In this document: one piece after another, positions 1 to 11,084 of the stretch
How positions within the stretch are numbered: the stretch's first letter is position 1
Layout of the letters: each line of letters starts with the position of its first letter
Assembly: GCA_037043455.1 (NCBI GenBank)
Contig: JAWPHD010000135.1
Coordinates: 186,001 to 250,000 of the forward strand
Source of the DNA: Cyrtodaria siliqua
Taxonomy: Eukaryota; Mollusca; Bivalvia; Adapedonta; Hiatellidae
Reading direction: 5' to 3'
Length of the DNA: 64,000 bases
Notes under the pieces: generated by a model
Database searches by the model: none
Seen by the model: only the letters and a program-made list of their open reading frames with translations
Told to the model about the DNA's origin: nothing
Made by a program: the position numbers and the translations under genes

Positions 1-540
1 GATGACAATGAGCAAAATTGACACCTGCCTTACTGAATTATAGAGAAAAAGCCGATTTCAGCTTTCGTACACAATATTGGTTTCGATTTTTACACAGTGT
101 GGCGTGTAACTTTATGTCAAACGAATTTCAGACATGTTAGACAATTATCAATTTATTGCTCTAAATTCTCGAAAAATACGATTGTCTGATTGTTTCCTAT
201 TTTCCTTTTTAAATGTAATCAATTACTGTGTAATATTCGAACTAAACAATGAGGATATCGTCCTCTGACTAAGGAGCGTGATTGTTTTCACGATGATAGT
301 AATAAATAGGATTTGATTTTCCATGCTTTATTAAAGTAATATTATTAAGATCTCGGGTTTGTTTGACAATGAGAACAATTGAGGAGTGGTTTACAAAAGT
401 ATCGCCCTTGATGCTTGCAAATATTTAAATTTCAGTCTGAGTACAAATCAACTGAGTTCTGATTCTCACCAATATTAAGTTGAAGCTTTTTTGACAATTA
501 CACTATGTGTACTTGTAACGTAGATAATATTTTTACACAT
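1..540. other. Unassigned AT-rich DNA
   Basis: I see no coding region, repeat structure or RNA gene in this stretch. It leads directly into a degraded Penelope-like reverse transcriptase fragment. Confidence 0.5.
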
Positions 541-990
541 ATGGAACTAGTTAGATATGGCATTACTGTTTATAGCCAAATTGTTGGAATCCCAAATGAG
601 AACGAAATGTGCACCTCTTGCAGCAGATTTGTTTTTTTATGATAGAGGTTTCATATTTAGTCGTTTACCAGATACGCTTAGGCAGATGAAATCGAAGCCT
701 TTTCTTATACCTCTTTGTATATGGATGATATATTGGACACTTACAACCCTTAATTTTATACTATGGTTAATACATATACTTTCTTTCCTAAAGAACTTCA
801 CCTCAACAAAGCTAATATATCTCATAGTTGCTATATCTTCTTTACTCGATTTACATCTCGCGATTGAAACTGAGAAATAATAAGTAAACCCTAAGACAAG
901 AGAGATCATCAGTTTTGACAGTATTATTTATCCCGACCTTGACGGGGCTTTCTCCGATCAGTTTCTTATGGAGTCCATGCTTCTCAACTT
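541..990 (+). pseudogene. Penelope-like RT fragment (central part)
   Basis: This is a remnant of a Penelope-like element (PLE) reverse transcriptase. Reading across frames, it starts with the block before the GIPMGTNCAP motif, here decayed to GIPNENEMCTS. It continues through the catalytic YMDDIL box at 718-735 and the downstream block with HLNKAN. It ends in the segment that reads DKRDDFNFDIVN in better copies, here ending LDGAF near 945. Several frame changes and stops mean it cannot be translated. PLE reverse transcriptases copy element RNA and prime at nicked chromosomal DNA. The family call rests on close resemblance to the longer copies at 33-35 kb and 20-21 kb. The fragment stops where an oppositely oriented PLE fragment begins. 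Confidence 0.75.
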
Positions 991-1019
991 ATTCTATGTA
1001 CTAGAATTTGTAAGCGGGA

Positions 1020-1330
1020 TGAGTACTTCAATATTTGTAGCCATAGCAGCAAGGATATAAACCATTAAAGGCACGACAAGACAATATTGAAGACAAACCT
1101 CAAACGTTACCGTCCTTTCAGGATTTCGGTAGACGTCATCATAGGTCCACAATCTTTCCGGCGATCGCACAATCAAGTGGAAAGCAAAGCGAAGAACTGT
1201 AAATGGGTCAACAACTGAACATGCAGCGCGTTGCAAAATAATAACCTCCTTTGATAAGCCTTTTAAGAAATTTAGTAAAGATTGTATGAAAGTGATCACT
1301 ACCCAATGTTTACCAGGGTAACCAGGGTTA
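1020..1330 (-). pseudogene. Penelope-like RT C-terminal fragment, inverted
   Basis: Read on the minus strand this encodes the conserved PLE C-terminal block (ILQRAACSVVDPFTV), matching the LQRTACLV-DP blocks at 15.1 and 50.9 kb, and then the start of the 3' UTR. It faces the plus-strand fragment at 541-990, so the two meet tail to tail with the intervening part of the ORF missing. No intact frame covers the whole fragment. Confidence 0.75.
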
Positions 1331-1341
1331 CCAGGGTTACC
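1309..1341. repeat. Short tandem repeat CCAGGGTTA
   Basis: About four near-perfect copies of a 9 bp unit (ccagggtta) lie at the upstream edge of the inverted PLE fragment. In the minus-strand reading they encode a GNPGNPGYPG run, which is the repeat itself and not a protein domain. Confidence 0.8.
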
Positions 1342-1344
1342 ATG

Positions 1345-1910
1345 TGAACCTGTCAACTTCTTTAAAAAATAGTCAGCGATTACGTCACATGACCATAGCT
1401 AAAACATCAAAATAGAGATCAGAAATCAACTCCGCGAAAAGTATTTTAATTTTAGTTAGGCTGTTTAGAGCTATGAGATTTTAGAAAGTGATGGTAAGAA
1501 CAAGCACTATACTGTAACCCTATGGGAAGTGCAATGGTGGCGACCATTTTGATTGTTCTAACGGCAGAGTGATATGCCAATGAAAATATTTTATTCTACC
1601 GCAGTATCACTAAAATGCAATTGAATGAGAGCAATAAGCTTGTCTTTGAAAATGTTATTGCATTTGTTTCAAGAAAGTAATAACGACCAAAATTGTCACA
1701 AGCGTTAGCACAATATTATGTTACGTGATCTACAACGGCAGTAATATAGGGCGTTAAACCTTTGAAGATGTTTGTAGAAAGAAGAAGGAAGTGTGCTTTA
1801 TTATGCTGTTTTTGTAAATTAGGAATCCAGTACATAGTTGGAAGTTTGTTTTACTTTTCAGCTATTCCAGCTTTGATAGTGCTTCATTGAGCTTTATACC
1901 AGCACACATC
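1345..1910. other. Unassigned AT-rich DNA
   Basis: No coding frame, tRNA-like sequence or clear repeat was recognised. Confidence 0.45.
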
Positions 1911-1919
1911 ACTGCAAAG

Positions 1920-2095
1920 GTTTATTATCATAGCCCTGATTTACTTTTAAAAGTATTGTCAGAACTCTTCTGCTACAAGATCTGTCACAACGTGAATTCT
2001 ATGGCGACTATATGTACAGACTTTTTAATGTTGCGATGATCCGACAGATTGTGAACCCTATGATGACGTTTACTCACAGTCATTCATAACGATAT
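1920..2095 (+). pseudogene. Penelope-like RT C-terminal fragment
   Basis: The sequence matches the block that reads YRNPDLLSKYKSN...LSQPDFYGD in the 20.7 kb copy; here SQREFYGDYMYRL can be read near 1985-2015. The 3'-UTR-proximal sequence reading VNPMMTFT follows. It is frameshifted and directly abuts the LINE that starts near 2100. Confidence 0.65.
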
Positions 2096-2110
2096 AACTT
2101 CACACAGTTA

Positions 2111-2830
2111 TATGAAGACTTCACCAACTTGTTAGACGATTTTAACCTTACACAAATGGTGAGTGAATCCACCAGGTATGAAAATACATTGGCTTTATTC
2201 CTGACCACTAACCACACCCTAGTCAACAAGGTGGAGACTCATCCAGGTATATCAGACCACGACATAGTTTACTACGAAGTTGACACAAAACCAAATGGAA
2301 GTAGACAGCCCCCTAGAACGATCAAACTATACCGTAAGGCAGATTGAAAAGGCCTCAGAACGCTAAAGGTAAAATATTACAGAATCACTCCCTTAGATCT
2401 GTGGATTCCCTCTGGACCGCATTCAAGAAAGAACTAAATACAGGGTATTTCATTTCTTTTTCATCTAAACAAATAAGTTCAAAGAAAGGTCTACCATGGA
2501 TCACGAAGCTCATCAAACGACTTATCAGAAAACGAGAAAATCTTTTTCATAAACAAAAAAACAAAATTGCTAACTATAGGAAACATTTCTTAAACTATAG
2601 ACACCTGGTGAAATCTAAGATAAAACAATCATATAATAACTATCTTGAAGATAACCTTGGACTAAATGACCCCCAAAAAGACCTTGAAACTGAACATAAA
2701 TCTAAATTTTCAATGAAAATATTGTTTTCACTTATTAAAAGTTCATGTCAAGACTCTCAAGGCATAGCACCCCTTCTAAACCAGGTAGCACTCCGTTTCA
2801 CTCTGCCAAATCGGAAAAGGCCAACATACT
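2111..2830 (+). pseudogene. LINE endonuclease C-terminus and linker
   Basis: The first frame (from about 2111 to 2347) encodes the end of an exonuclease-endonuclease-phosphatase domain, with LLDDFNLTQMV, a decayed T-S/N-P block and the catalytic GISDHD motif. That Asp-His pair is a hallmark of LINE endonucleases, which nick the target DNA to prime reverse transcription. A stop at 2345-2347 separates it from the next frame (2344-2832). The latter carries the basic linker before the RT, with the typical PWITK-IK-LI-KR---- pattern. Upstream endonuclease motifs are missing. Confidence 0.8.
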
Positions 2831-4440
2831 AAATGAACAGTTTCAATCAGAGTTTAACCCCACATCACCACTAAAACTTAGTCAACTTTGCCAGAAATCC
2901 TTACATGAAGGGCTGGAAACAGGACTTATAAGTGACAAAGATAAACCAGAGGAATTCAAACCTAAATCCCCAGCCACGCCTGAGATAGAAATATCCTTAA
3001 ATGGCATCACTGAGTTGCTTGCCAACCTTAACTCACACAAGGCAGCAGGGTCAGATTATATAAAACCCTTGGTCCTTAAAGCGTTAAAACTAGAGATAGC
3101 CCCAAATTATTATCTACAAATCATTTTTCACAAATCCCTCATGACTGCTCAAATCCCCAAATAATGGTCCTGTGCAAATGTCTCCCTTTATTTTAAAAGG
3201 GTGACAAAAGTAATCCCGCAAACTATCGCCCCATCTGTGTGTTGTGTAAGGTAATGGAACATATCATAGCTTCCAGCCTCTCCAAACACTTAAATGCCCA
3301 TACTATTTTATATGACCTTCAACATGGTTTCAGGGAGAGAAGGTCACGCGAAACCCAACTGATTGAACTAGTTGAGGGAATTGCCAAATGTCTATCTCAG
3401 GGACGTCAAACTGATCTAATATTGCTGGATTTCAGCAAAGCTTTGGATACGGGCTTTTTTAATAGGATGGTCCCAGGCAGTTGTACTTGAGAGTGATTCT
3501 TCCTCAAACATACATGTTACCTCCGGTATGCCCCAAGACTCTGTGCCTGGTCTCTTACTATTTTTACTGTACATAAAAGACGTGCCTGAAGAAATAGAAT
3601 CGAATCCCAAATCCGACTCTTTGCAGACGAAACTGTTGTATACCTAACTCTAAAAATAAAAAACATATCAAATTGTAAACAACTTCAGAATGATTTAGAC
3701 AACTTGCAGCAGTGGGAAAAAGAATGGGAAATGGAATTTAACCTCAGCAAATGTCGAGTAATACACATAAATAGATCAAAAAATCCAATACTTCACACAT
3801 ACTGCCTTCATGGTCAGGTACTAGAAGCAGTAGACCACGCCAAATACTTGGGACACGAAATCAGCTCTGACCTTAGCTGGAACAAACACATTTCAAATAA
3901 TACAACCAATGCAAACAGGACACTAGGTTTTGAAAAGAAATATAAAGACAAAACACAAGGGTATCAGAGAAACTCCTTATAAAAAATGGTACTCTCCTGG
4001 TGGAATACGCTTCAACTGTCTGGATTCCACATACCCAGTCCAATATCAATAAAATTGAAATTGTCCAAAGAAGAGCAGCTAGGTGGGTAAATCATAATTA
4101 TTCTCCGTATGATAGCGTGACATCTATGCTAAACAATTTGGGTTGGTGGTCTTTTTGTAAGGATAGACGTGTGGATGCACGTCTTATAATGTTCTACAAA
4201 ATTGTTCATAACCTCTTTGCCATACCAGTCCCGTCATATCTTAACCATCCAGTGAGACTGACAAGACACATGCACCCTTTGACGTACGTTCAGCTTTAAA
4301 CCAACGCTAGTTACTACCAGTACTCATATTTTCCAATTACAGCGGTACACTGGAATAACCTGCCCTATACTTTTGTTGTAACGCCTGATCTTGAACCCTT
4401 TATGAAGGACATTTGTATACAATATTACCCAAACCCTGAA
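2745..4440 (+). pseudogene. LINE reverse transcriptase and C-terminal domain
   Basis: The RT domain begins with SHKAAGSDYIKP (fingers) and continues with NYRPICVLCKVMEHII, LQHGFRERRS and LLDFSKALDT (palm, first catalytic Asp). A short deletion follows, then PQDSVPGLLLFLLYIKDVPEE. The catalytic box at 3620-3631 reads FADE instead of F/YADD, so the last Asp is now Glu. The thumb and C-terminal parts follow (AKYLGHEISSDLSW, LVEYASTVW, QRRAARWV, ending near 4440). At least three frameshifts are present. The order and spacing match a normal LINE ORF2, so the copy decayed in place. Confidence 0.85.
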
Positions 4441-4445
4441 TGAAA

Positions 4446-4850
4446 ACGCTGCTTTTACCTTCTTTTAAACTAGTTCTTATAAATACCTCACAACATATAA
4501 TAACACTTTCACACTTTTACTTGTTTTTACTATCACATTTTCACCCTTCTATCACGCTTTGACTTTTTCTTTTACCATGTACAGACGCGCAGTTACTCAT
4601 TATTATCGAAAGAGGGCGCAGTAGGATGAATAGATAGATAGCTGTATATAGTATAGAAGGATGGAGAGAATATAGTTATAGCATATTATATAGAAAAGGC
4701 TTCTTCCTCTCTCTATCTCTATATACTTTAATGAATGCATGTGCTTCAACCTAAATCCGGCAAGGGATGGTAACAGTAAAAGAGTATGAGAGTTGGCTTT
4801 AACTGAAAACAATTTACAGAATAGATTAACAACGTGCATGTAATCTTTAG
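4446..4850. other. Unassigned AT-rich DNA with short simple repeats
   Basis: This holds a short GATA-type run near 4629-4645 and a CT-rich stretch near 4700. No gene is visible. It separates two LINEs in opposite orientation. Confidence 0.45.
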
Positions 4851-4854
4851 CCAA

Positions 4855-4874
4855 AATAATAATAATAATAATAG
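4855..4874 (-). repeat. LINE 3' trinucleotide tail
   Basis: Six AAT units on the plus strand form the (ATT)n 3' tail of the minus-strand LINE, the usual tail in several LINE clades that lack poly(A). Confidence 0.75.
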
Positions 4875-5319
4875 ACTTTATTTGCAAAGGGTTAATACAC
4901 ATTTAGTTACAAAACTAATATTCCATGTGGCCCTCTATTATTTACACCATTTACAATACTTATTGGCAAATTGGTTAATCATAATGTATAAGAGAATAAG
5001 AAATCAGCAGCCAGCCTCACAAACCCTTGTATACGCAGCCACCTCCCATTCAGCTTCTGTCGAAAGGCCTGCTAAAAACAAATTGATGACATCATAACAT
5101 ATATGTAGATACCTGAAAACATAGACAAACAAACATAAAATAAATAAAAAATAAATAGAACGATATTAATTATTTGAAAGACAATAATAACAAAACACAC
5201 AAACAAGCAAACAAAGCTAAACGCTAACACTTTCCAACGTACTTACATGTAACTATACTGTCTGATGTACATCTCTAACATCATTCATAACACATTAATA
5301 ACTTTATGATGCTTGTTTT

Positions 5320-5910
5320 ATCCATTTTACGAAGTTACAATGAAAAGAATCAACTGTTTTCAAGCTTTTAAGCTGTCTGGCAAGCTATTCCAAATGACTT
5401 GTCCAGAATATGTAACACTTTGCTTGAATATTTCTTTCTTTGGTTGTGGGGGAATACAATTATGGGCTGTTTCTGATCTCAAAACAGGTCATTTTTCATA
5501 TGCTATTCGACGTCTGAACATACTATTTACATACTTAGGGGTTTCAGATCTGTATACTTTAAACATAAACTTTGCTTTTCGGAGATATAATCGGTCAAAT
5601 AGTGTTAATATTTTTAATTCTTGCATGCTTTCTACTACATCCTCAAAATTATAGTCCAATTTTATCTTACATGCGCGTTTTTGTAGACGGTAAATTCTAT
5701 CTAGGTGTATTTATGATGCACCTCCCCGTACAATATTACAATAATCTATATGGGTTGAATGTAAGTTTTATAAAATTGACTTCTATGCTCAATAGAAAGA
5801 TTCTCCTTTATTCGCGACAATAGCCATAAATAGGCTGTCATTTTATTGCAAATGTTATCTGTATGAGAAGTCCATGTCAAGTTATTGTCTATAAAAACAC
5901 AAAGTGTTTT
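5320..5910 (-). pseudogene. LINE RT C-terminal domain
   Basis: The minus strand reads, in mixed frames, the post-RT region: a VFIDNNLTWTSH block (about 5890), an SRIKENLS-EHR-QFYKTYI block (about 5790), then ending with TAHNCIPPQPKKEIFKQS and VIWNSLPDSLKA near 5375. These blocks are characteristic of the jockey/CR1 C-terminus, whose function is unclear. Several stops interrupt it. Confidence 0.8.
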
Positions 5911-6006
5911 GTCTTTAGACTATTGTATTCAGACTATCATTGATTAAATTCAAATATAAGTTGTCAGTATTCTTACAAGCTCTCTTTTGGTGAGAAGTTA
6001 TAAGCA

Positions 6007-6640
6007 TTACTTTGTCTTTGAAGTATTTATTAGCATACCATTGCATTTGCACCAATTTGCTAAATTGTCTAATGCTATTTGTAAGTTACTCTCAATTGTA
6101 GAGCGTGAAACTCCAATATCAAAAAGGGTAGTATCATCTGCATACAGATCAGTATGTATTTGATCAGTATAAAGCGGTAGCTCATTTATGAACAATAAAA
6201 GGAGTAGAGGGCCCAGGATTGAGCCTTGTGAAACTCCATTTGTAATAACTTTATCTTCAGACATAGTATTGTGACCGATACTCTTTGTTTTCGATAGAGT
6301 ATTTATGAGGAAAAACATGATATAGTATCATTGACAGTTTGTAGAGTTTCAGCTTTTTAAAAGAATATTATGGTCCACAAGGTCAAATGTGTTTTTAAAG
6401 TCAATCATATTAATCCAATTAAAAGACCATTATTATCACATGAATGGTTAGGCCTAAAGCCAGACTGAGTTTTGTGAAGTAATTTGTACAAAATAAGAAA
6501 TTCCATTAAAGAGTCGTGTACATGGTTTTCTAAAACTTTAGAGAGAGTTAGAGTTAGAGAGAATAGGAAGGTCTGAGATAGACCTATAGTTATTGACATA
6601 ACCGTTTCACCCACGTTTATGAAGAGGGGCTAATTTACCC
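6007..6640 (-). pseudogene. LINE reverse transcriptase core with intact YADD
   Basis: The palm subdomain is the best preserved part. It has GVSQGSILGPLLLLLFINEL followed by TDLYADDTTLFDI; the catalytic YADD lies at 6133-6144 and is intact. Upstream in a second frame are the fingers blocks, with LSKVLENHVHDSLMEFL and QSGFRPNHSCD (about 6580-6440). A frameshift and missing sequence separate the two near 6320-6400, where the first catalytic Asp block (about FKNTFDLVDH) can still be traced. It would copy element RNA if intact, which it is not. Confidence 0.88.
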
Positions 6641-6962
6641 TCTTTCTATTTATCTGGAAATACTGCAGTCTTTATACTTTGATTACATATATCAGTAATA
6701 CTATCCGTAATATGGGGTGCAGCAATTTTTATTTATCACGGGCCAATAAGATCACATCCAGTGGCCTTAGATATATCCATATTTTTGCAATTTTAAATAC
6801 GGTTTCTTCAGGAACCCTGCTATCACAGAAAGATTTAAGTTTGTCAAATTCGACCTTACAACAGGTTCTTCTATGCTTGAAGCTAGCTACTGAAACGAAG
6901 AACCTATTAAATTCATTTGCAATTTTGCTGCTTTCATTGATCTCATTTATGTCAATTTTAAG

Positions 6963-7850
6963 TTAAGGAATATTTGAGTTGCTTTTTCTTTTATTGACTC
7001 CTATTTCTTTGAATAATGTCCATACACTACCGAGTTTATTATTGTTTTCTATTATCAAAGCTGAATATTGTGCTTTCTTGGATTGTTTAATAAGTGTAAC
7101 AACTTTATTTCGCCATATGTTGTATTGATGTTTATCATTTAATGATGTGTATCTATCTCTTGTCTTTATGGCATCAATAATATCATGAGTTATCCACTTT
7201 GGCTGTTGTTTATACTTTACCCTATGTGATTTCAATGGACAAATGTTTGTCTATAATATTCAAAAACATAGATGACCATGTGTCTACAATTTCGTTTGTG
7301 TCCCATCGTGCAGACTGCAGATCGTGTATGAAACTGTCCCCATTAAATGTTTGTAAGACCGTATGATATAGTATGATGCGACAATTTAGACTGTGCACAA
7401 TTTGTTTTTCGAGTAAGAAATATCGGAAAGTTATCACTTAATCTTATGTGAGGGACATCGATAGAGCTAATATTTGCTTGCACATTGCAGTATATATGAT
7501 CTATCAGGGTTTTTGAATGTGTGGCTTTCCTGGTTACTTTAGTTACTTTTTGAATAGATCAAATGCTTCCATATATTCTAACCTTGACTTTTTTATCTGC
7601 TCATTTAACAGGTCCCTATTAAAATCTCCTAACAAGTACATCTCTTTTCGTGATTCTAGTATCTATGCCAAATCATACCTACCAGAAAGCTCTTCGAATG
7701 TTTTGGAAACACTTCTAAACATTCAATTTCATTCGTCTCAATATCACTCCTTTTCTCAACGCCATTTATTACTTAGACAAGAATTAATGTGGCCTATTTT
7801 AAAGCCTGTTAACCCTAAATTTAAATGTTTTGGGTATCCGATGAAGTAAC
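6963..7850 (-). pseudogene. LINE endonuclease and basic linker
   Basis: The endonuclease blocks read YLLGDFNRDLLNE (about 7640-7600) and then an LIDHIYCNVQANISSID block (about 7505-7460). The catalytic SDH of the last motif has decayed to LSDNFPIF. The linker follows in two frames: ARWDTNEIVDTWSSMF then HRVKYKQQPKWITHDIIDAI with RD and RNKVVTLIKQSKKAQY. The N-terminal half of the endonuclease is absent or unrecognisable, since only about 170 bp lie between its middle and the preceding acidic region. Both linker frames are typical of jockey-like elements. Confidence 0.82.
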
Positions 7851-8402
7851 ATCGTAATTCAAATTTTCATCAAGAGTTATATCATGGTATATGTTACTGT
7901 TATGTTGATAATAAGTGTCATACAGTGTTGATAAGTCATAATTGTCGTGTGGGTCATTTTGATCGGTAAATATTTCTTCTTCAATTATTGGTCTATCATC
8001 ATCAGTACTATCTTTATCCAAAATGCAAAAACTTTCTGACTGATTAATGTGTTTATCGTTTATCGACATACAAAAACACTTTGTTTGATCACATTTATCA
8101 CATATACAGTCCAATACAGTGTACCTATTTGACGTAAAATTTTCATCTAATGTTCTACTGTCAGTATTGGCATATTTGCCTATGTCCTATTTCTGCGAAC
8201 ACAAACCCGATGAATCTTTGTGGCTATAGAACTTGCACTTAAAACACTGAACTTGGTTTTGGTGTCGACATTCTGCTGTTGTATGATTTGTTAGGCCGCA
8301 TTTCATACATCGCTCCTCCACTTGATATTCAGTAGGTTGACTTGGGCGGAGATACCTGTGATACTGGTTTTGGTAAATATAGATGCCCGTTCCTCCCTCC
8401 AC
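7821..8402 (-). pseudogene. LINE ORF1-like zinc-knuckle region and acidic stretch
   Basis: The frame at 8187-8402 contains two CCHC-type zinc knuckles. The first is CMKCGLTNHTTAEC (C-x2-C-x4-H-x4-C); the second is CFKCKFYSH followed by a Cys with slightly wide spacing. Such knuckles bind nucleic acid in the gag-like ORF1 protein of many LINEs. The next frame (7821-8114) begins with a Cys-rich run (CICDKCDQTKCFC) and is then strongly acidic, without a recognised fold. Its place just before the endonuclease fits the end of ORF1 and the ORF1-ORF2 junction. The N-terminal part of ORF1 was not found upstream of 8402. Confidence 0.75.
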
Positions 8403-8900
8403 CCATCAGCCCACCATCTTCAATACTGAATCCGCTAATTTAAAACAAAATGTTGAAAATTGCAATCTGCATATACAGAATATAATCAGGCGTGTTTACA
8501 ATCAGGCGTGTTTATATCTTCTTTATGTACAAAATAAAAAAAAATCGCTAAAATATAAACTTGTACACAATTTTCTTTGAATATCAATATTTACTTATCA
8601 CATACGGGCTTCCGTAGAAAACGCGTTTGTGTTACGAAATGCAAAGAATACCATTAATCCATACAGTGGTTTCGTATATAACACAGTTTCTGTTATTGAT
8701 ATGCAAAAATCACGAGTATATCTTTCCGGGTAAACCAACAGTGTTTTTTGCACGATACAAGAAGTTGGGTCCCTGCCTATAACGTTATTAGTTCGAACTG
8801 TTGAGGCATGAATACATCTATGTTATAACAAAGTTAGTAGTTGCGTTTAAATTTCCATTTTAGTAAATATAGTTTATATAACCACATGTATTATTTGCTT
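8403..8900. other. Unassigned AT-rich DNA
   Basis: It may include the 5' remnant of the minus-strand LINE, but no protein motif can be read. No other feature was seen. Confidence 0.4.
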
Positions 8901-8904
8901 AAGT

Positions 8905-9100
8905 GATATATTTGTGAGTATTGGCGGAAAACCACTTTGCAGCAACTCTGCAGTTCTGCAGGTGAGACGGTTCTAGGCCCATTCTTCATATTTGATCTCG
9001 ATGTACATGGAGGATGAGCCTGGGATGTTCATTCCTGTTAGGCGCCATTAATCTTTCATGTGTTGGTGCGCCTTAAAACCCCAGTTCAATTCAATTATTT
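8905..9100 (+). repeat. SINE-like repeat with conserved 3' tail
   Basis: The 36 bp ending this segment (9061-9096, tgttggtgcgccttaaaacc and onward) recurs at 41450-41485 with one difference. Both copies end in repeated ATTCA, a typical SINE/LINE-like 3' tail. The upstream 150 bp has no clear Pol III A or B box, so the 5' boundary is a guess. Confidence 0.55.
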
Positions 9101-9105
9101 GATCA

Positions 9106-10435
9106 GGAAGAATACAGAATGCACCATGCTCTAAGTGCATAAGCACAAGTATGTGTATGTGTCTTTATATGAACCATATAATACACATAGGATCTTATAT
9201 GAGTGCTTATTTATAATTGAATGTATTAACAAATAGGTCACATAAAGTCCCATAACGTCGTAGATCGTGCCGTAACGAGATACTTTAATGTGACATTAAA
9301 CGGACACAGGCGTCTTTATTTTTGTAAAACTCGCGGCGTCCCGTTATTTTTCTACATAAACTTCATTTGTTTAATCATTAATAATAATTATAAATAATAT
9401 ATAATAATATAAGTTTCAATCGCATAAAGAGTAAAACATTTATGCTCTTGGGAAAATGTAAAATACCCTTCCAGGTTCTCATTAGATTCATTAAAACGGA
9501 GGCGACTCGTGAAAGCAAGTCAAGTAGATACTCAAGGGAGATCACTGGACGTCCTGCTAACATGGGATAAGGTTAAATATTGTTGCTCTCAAACTTATGT
9601 TTATAAACTCGATATAAGATAAATCAAATGAAATAATTTAGTTTATGAATATTTACTTTAGCAGTATGCATAAATATTCCGCGTGAAAGAATGTTGCAAC
9701 CTTCCGAATTGAGATTTTTAACACCACGCTTCATTCCAACACGTGATGCGGCCATAATTAATAATCAGTTTTCGCGAATTAATTTTACATATCAGAACAA
9801 AAAGTGCTTATACAGTTTACTCTTCCTCAAGAGACCAGTAGTCAACATAACACTGATAAAATAAACTGGGGTACACGTTTTGTCACATAATCAATATTAA
9901 AGAAAAAAGATCTAATACAAGTAATTCCATTTCATGTTGTGAGAAAAATGCCAAAGGTTAAATGGGTAACTCGCCGAAGACAGGCTATATATGGGGGAAC
10001 CGATGGAATGACGTCGGATGGTACGGGGGTGGTGGTACGGACGACACGGCTGATCAAGTTCATCCCACGCCCTTGGCAACCGGAACCTGAACGCGAAAAG
10101 AAGGGGGCCCCCAGTTACAACCCGAAGGAAGCGGGACTCAGGCCGGAAATAAATCAGGCGATCACATGCAGACTGTAAATACGTGTTCGCATACCATGAT
10201 CACGGCCCTTGTCCCACTGGCATAAAAGGAAAAAATGTGGGGCAACCAATGTATTGAGTTACACACATTATAACCCAAACATACACATGTAAACAGACAA
10301 AAAGTTCAAATTGTTAATGGAGAGCTAATTATTTCACAAAAACAATCTTCAAATAAAGAAATGAAAAAAATCGAATGTTGGTCTGTGCATTCGTCATATT
10401 TATGAGCATAACCCTACAGGTTAAGGCCAAAGAAA
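9106..10435. other. Unassigned DNA with a local GC-rich island
   Basis: No gene is recognised. Around 9940-10180 the sequence is markedly richer in G and C than its surroundings and holds an uninterrupted 79-codon frame (9939-10178, +) that is basic and proline-rich. It matches no family I know and lacks a start context I would trust. It could be part of the DIRS-like element that follows. Confidence 0.35.
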
Positions 10436-10560
10436 CGCAACACATGCTGCAATATTTCAGTAACATACGATTGGCGGCATCGCCTAACACGGGCTGGGAG
10501 CAATTTCGCCTAAAAATCCATTATTTCCAGTCTGAAATGGCAGGAGATTGATCCAGAATT

Positions 10561-10983
10561 ATGGATGCTTTCTATGCAACCAATACCCGCGATGTAATAT
10601 TAGGCACGGAGACCATTAGACTTTACTTTAAAGCATCAAAAACTGATCAGAGGCATGTAGGTACCTCATTAGACATTCCAATATCTGAGGAAAACCAATT
10701 TTGGTACGACCATTGGCAATTATTTATGAAACATAGAACACAAAAGCCCACTTTCAACATTCCAATTTAATGCTGTCTTAAAGAAATCTCTCCGATTGGC
10801 AGGTTTTAGCAACCAAGCTTGAAATCCCACTCATTCAGAATTGGCGGGGCCACTTCTATGTTTAAAAAAAGCGATTCAATTGACAATATTACATATCAAG
10901 GCCGTTGGCGATCCAATTCGTACAAATCATACATTCGATTAGTTACCGTGGCTGGTTGTGATATTAATAGTGTATACGCTTAA
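10561..10983 (+). pseudogene. Tyrosine recombinase (phage-integrase fold), catalytic domain
   Basis: The catalytic domain of a tyrosine recombinase can be followed in one frame, with stops at 10768 and near 10813. The segment between 10766 and about 10815 reads better one frame over (FNAVLKKSLRLAGF). The first block reads IRLYFKASKTDQ, the beta-hairpin with the conserved Lys. HSFRIGGATSMF follows at 10828-10863 and supplies the H-x-x-R catalytic pair. GRWRSNSYKSYIR at 10900-10938 supplies the motif around the nucleophile Tyr (probably codon 10930-10932). These enzymes join DNA through a 3'-phosphotyrosine link. An N-terminal portion with the first catalytic Arg was not identified. Two stops and a frameshift make it non-functional. 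Confidence 0.85.
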
Positions 10984-11084
10984 CTAAAAAAAAAGAAAAA
11001 AAAAGTATATATTAGAAATTCAGCGACCAGCTTTCGTACTAAGAATCCGTATGAGTTAGAGATGTTGCTCCAACTGAAGGGTAT

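Larger units (their letters stand above)
2100..4445 (+). mobile_element. Jockey/CR1-like non-LTR retrotransposon, 5'-truncated
   Basis: This is a decayed LINE. It starts inside the C-terminal part of an apurinic-type endonuclease and runs through the linker, the RT and the C-terminal domain. Truncation at the 5' end is usual for LINEs. At least five frame changes or stops interrupt the single polyprotein expected. Assignment to the jockey/CR1/L2 group rests on motif wording (GISDHD, LLDFSKA, a decayed GVPQGS block, LLF-LYI-D) and is approximate. No poly(A) or target-site duplication could be fixed. Confidence 0.85.
4853..8402 (-). mobile_element. Jockey-like LINE, nearly full length, degenerate
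   Basis: A single decayed non-LTR element lies on the minus strand. In element order it has zinc knuckles (about 8390-8190), an acidic stretch, endonuclease (about 7820-7400), linker (7235-6965), RT (about 6640-6010), C-terminal domain (about 5900-5330) and a 3' UTR. The UTR ends in a trinucleotide tail, seen on the plus strand as AAT repeats at 4855-4874. The tail and domain order fix both orientation and 3' end. Domains occupy all three frames with many stops, and part of the N-terminal endonuclease is missing. Confidence 0.88.

Noticed and set aside
7517..7849. 110-codon plus frame as a gene
   Set aside because: It is the antisense of the LINE endonuclease region, whose minus-strand motifs (LLGDFN, DHIY) are clear.
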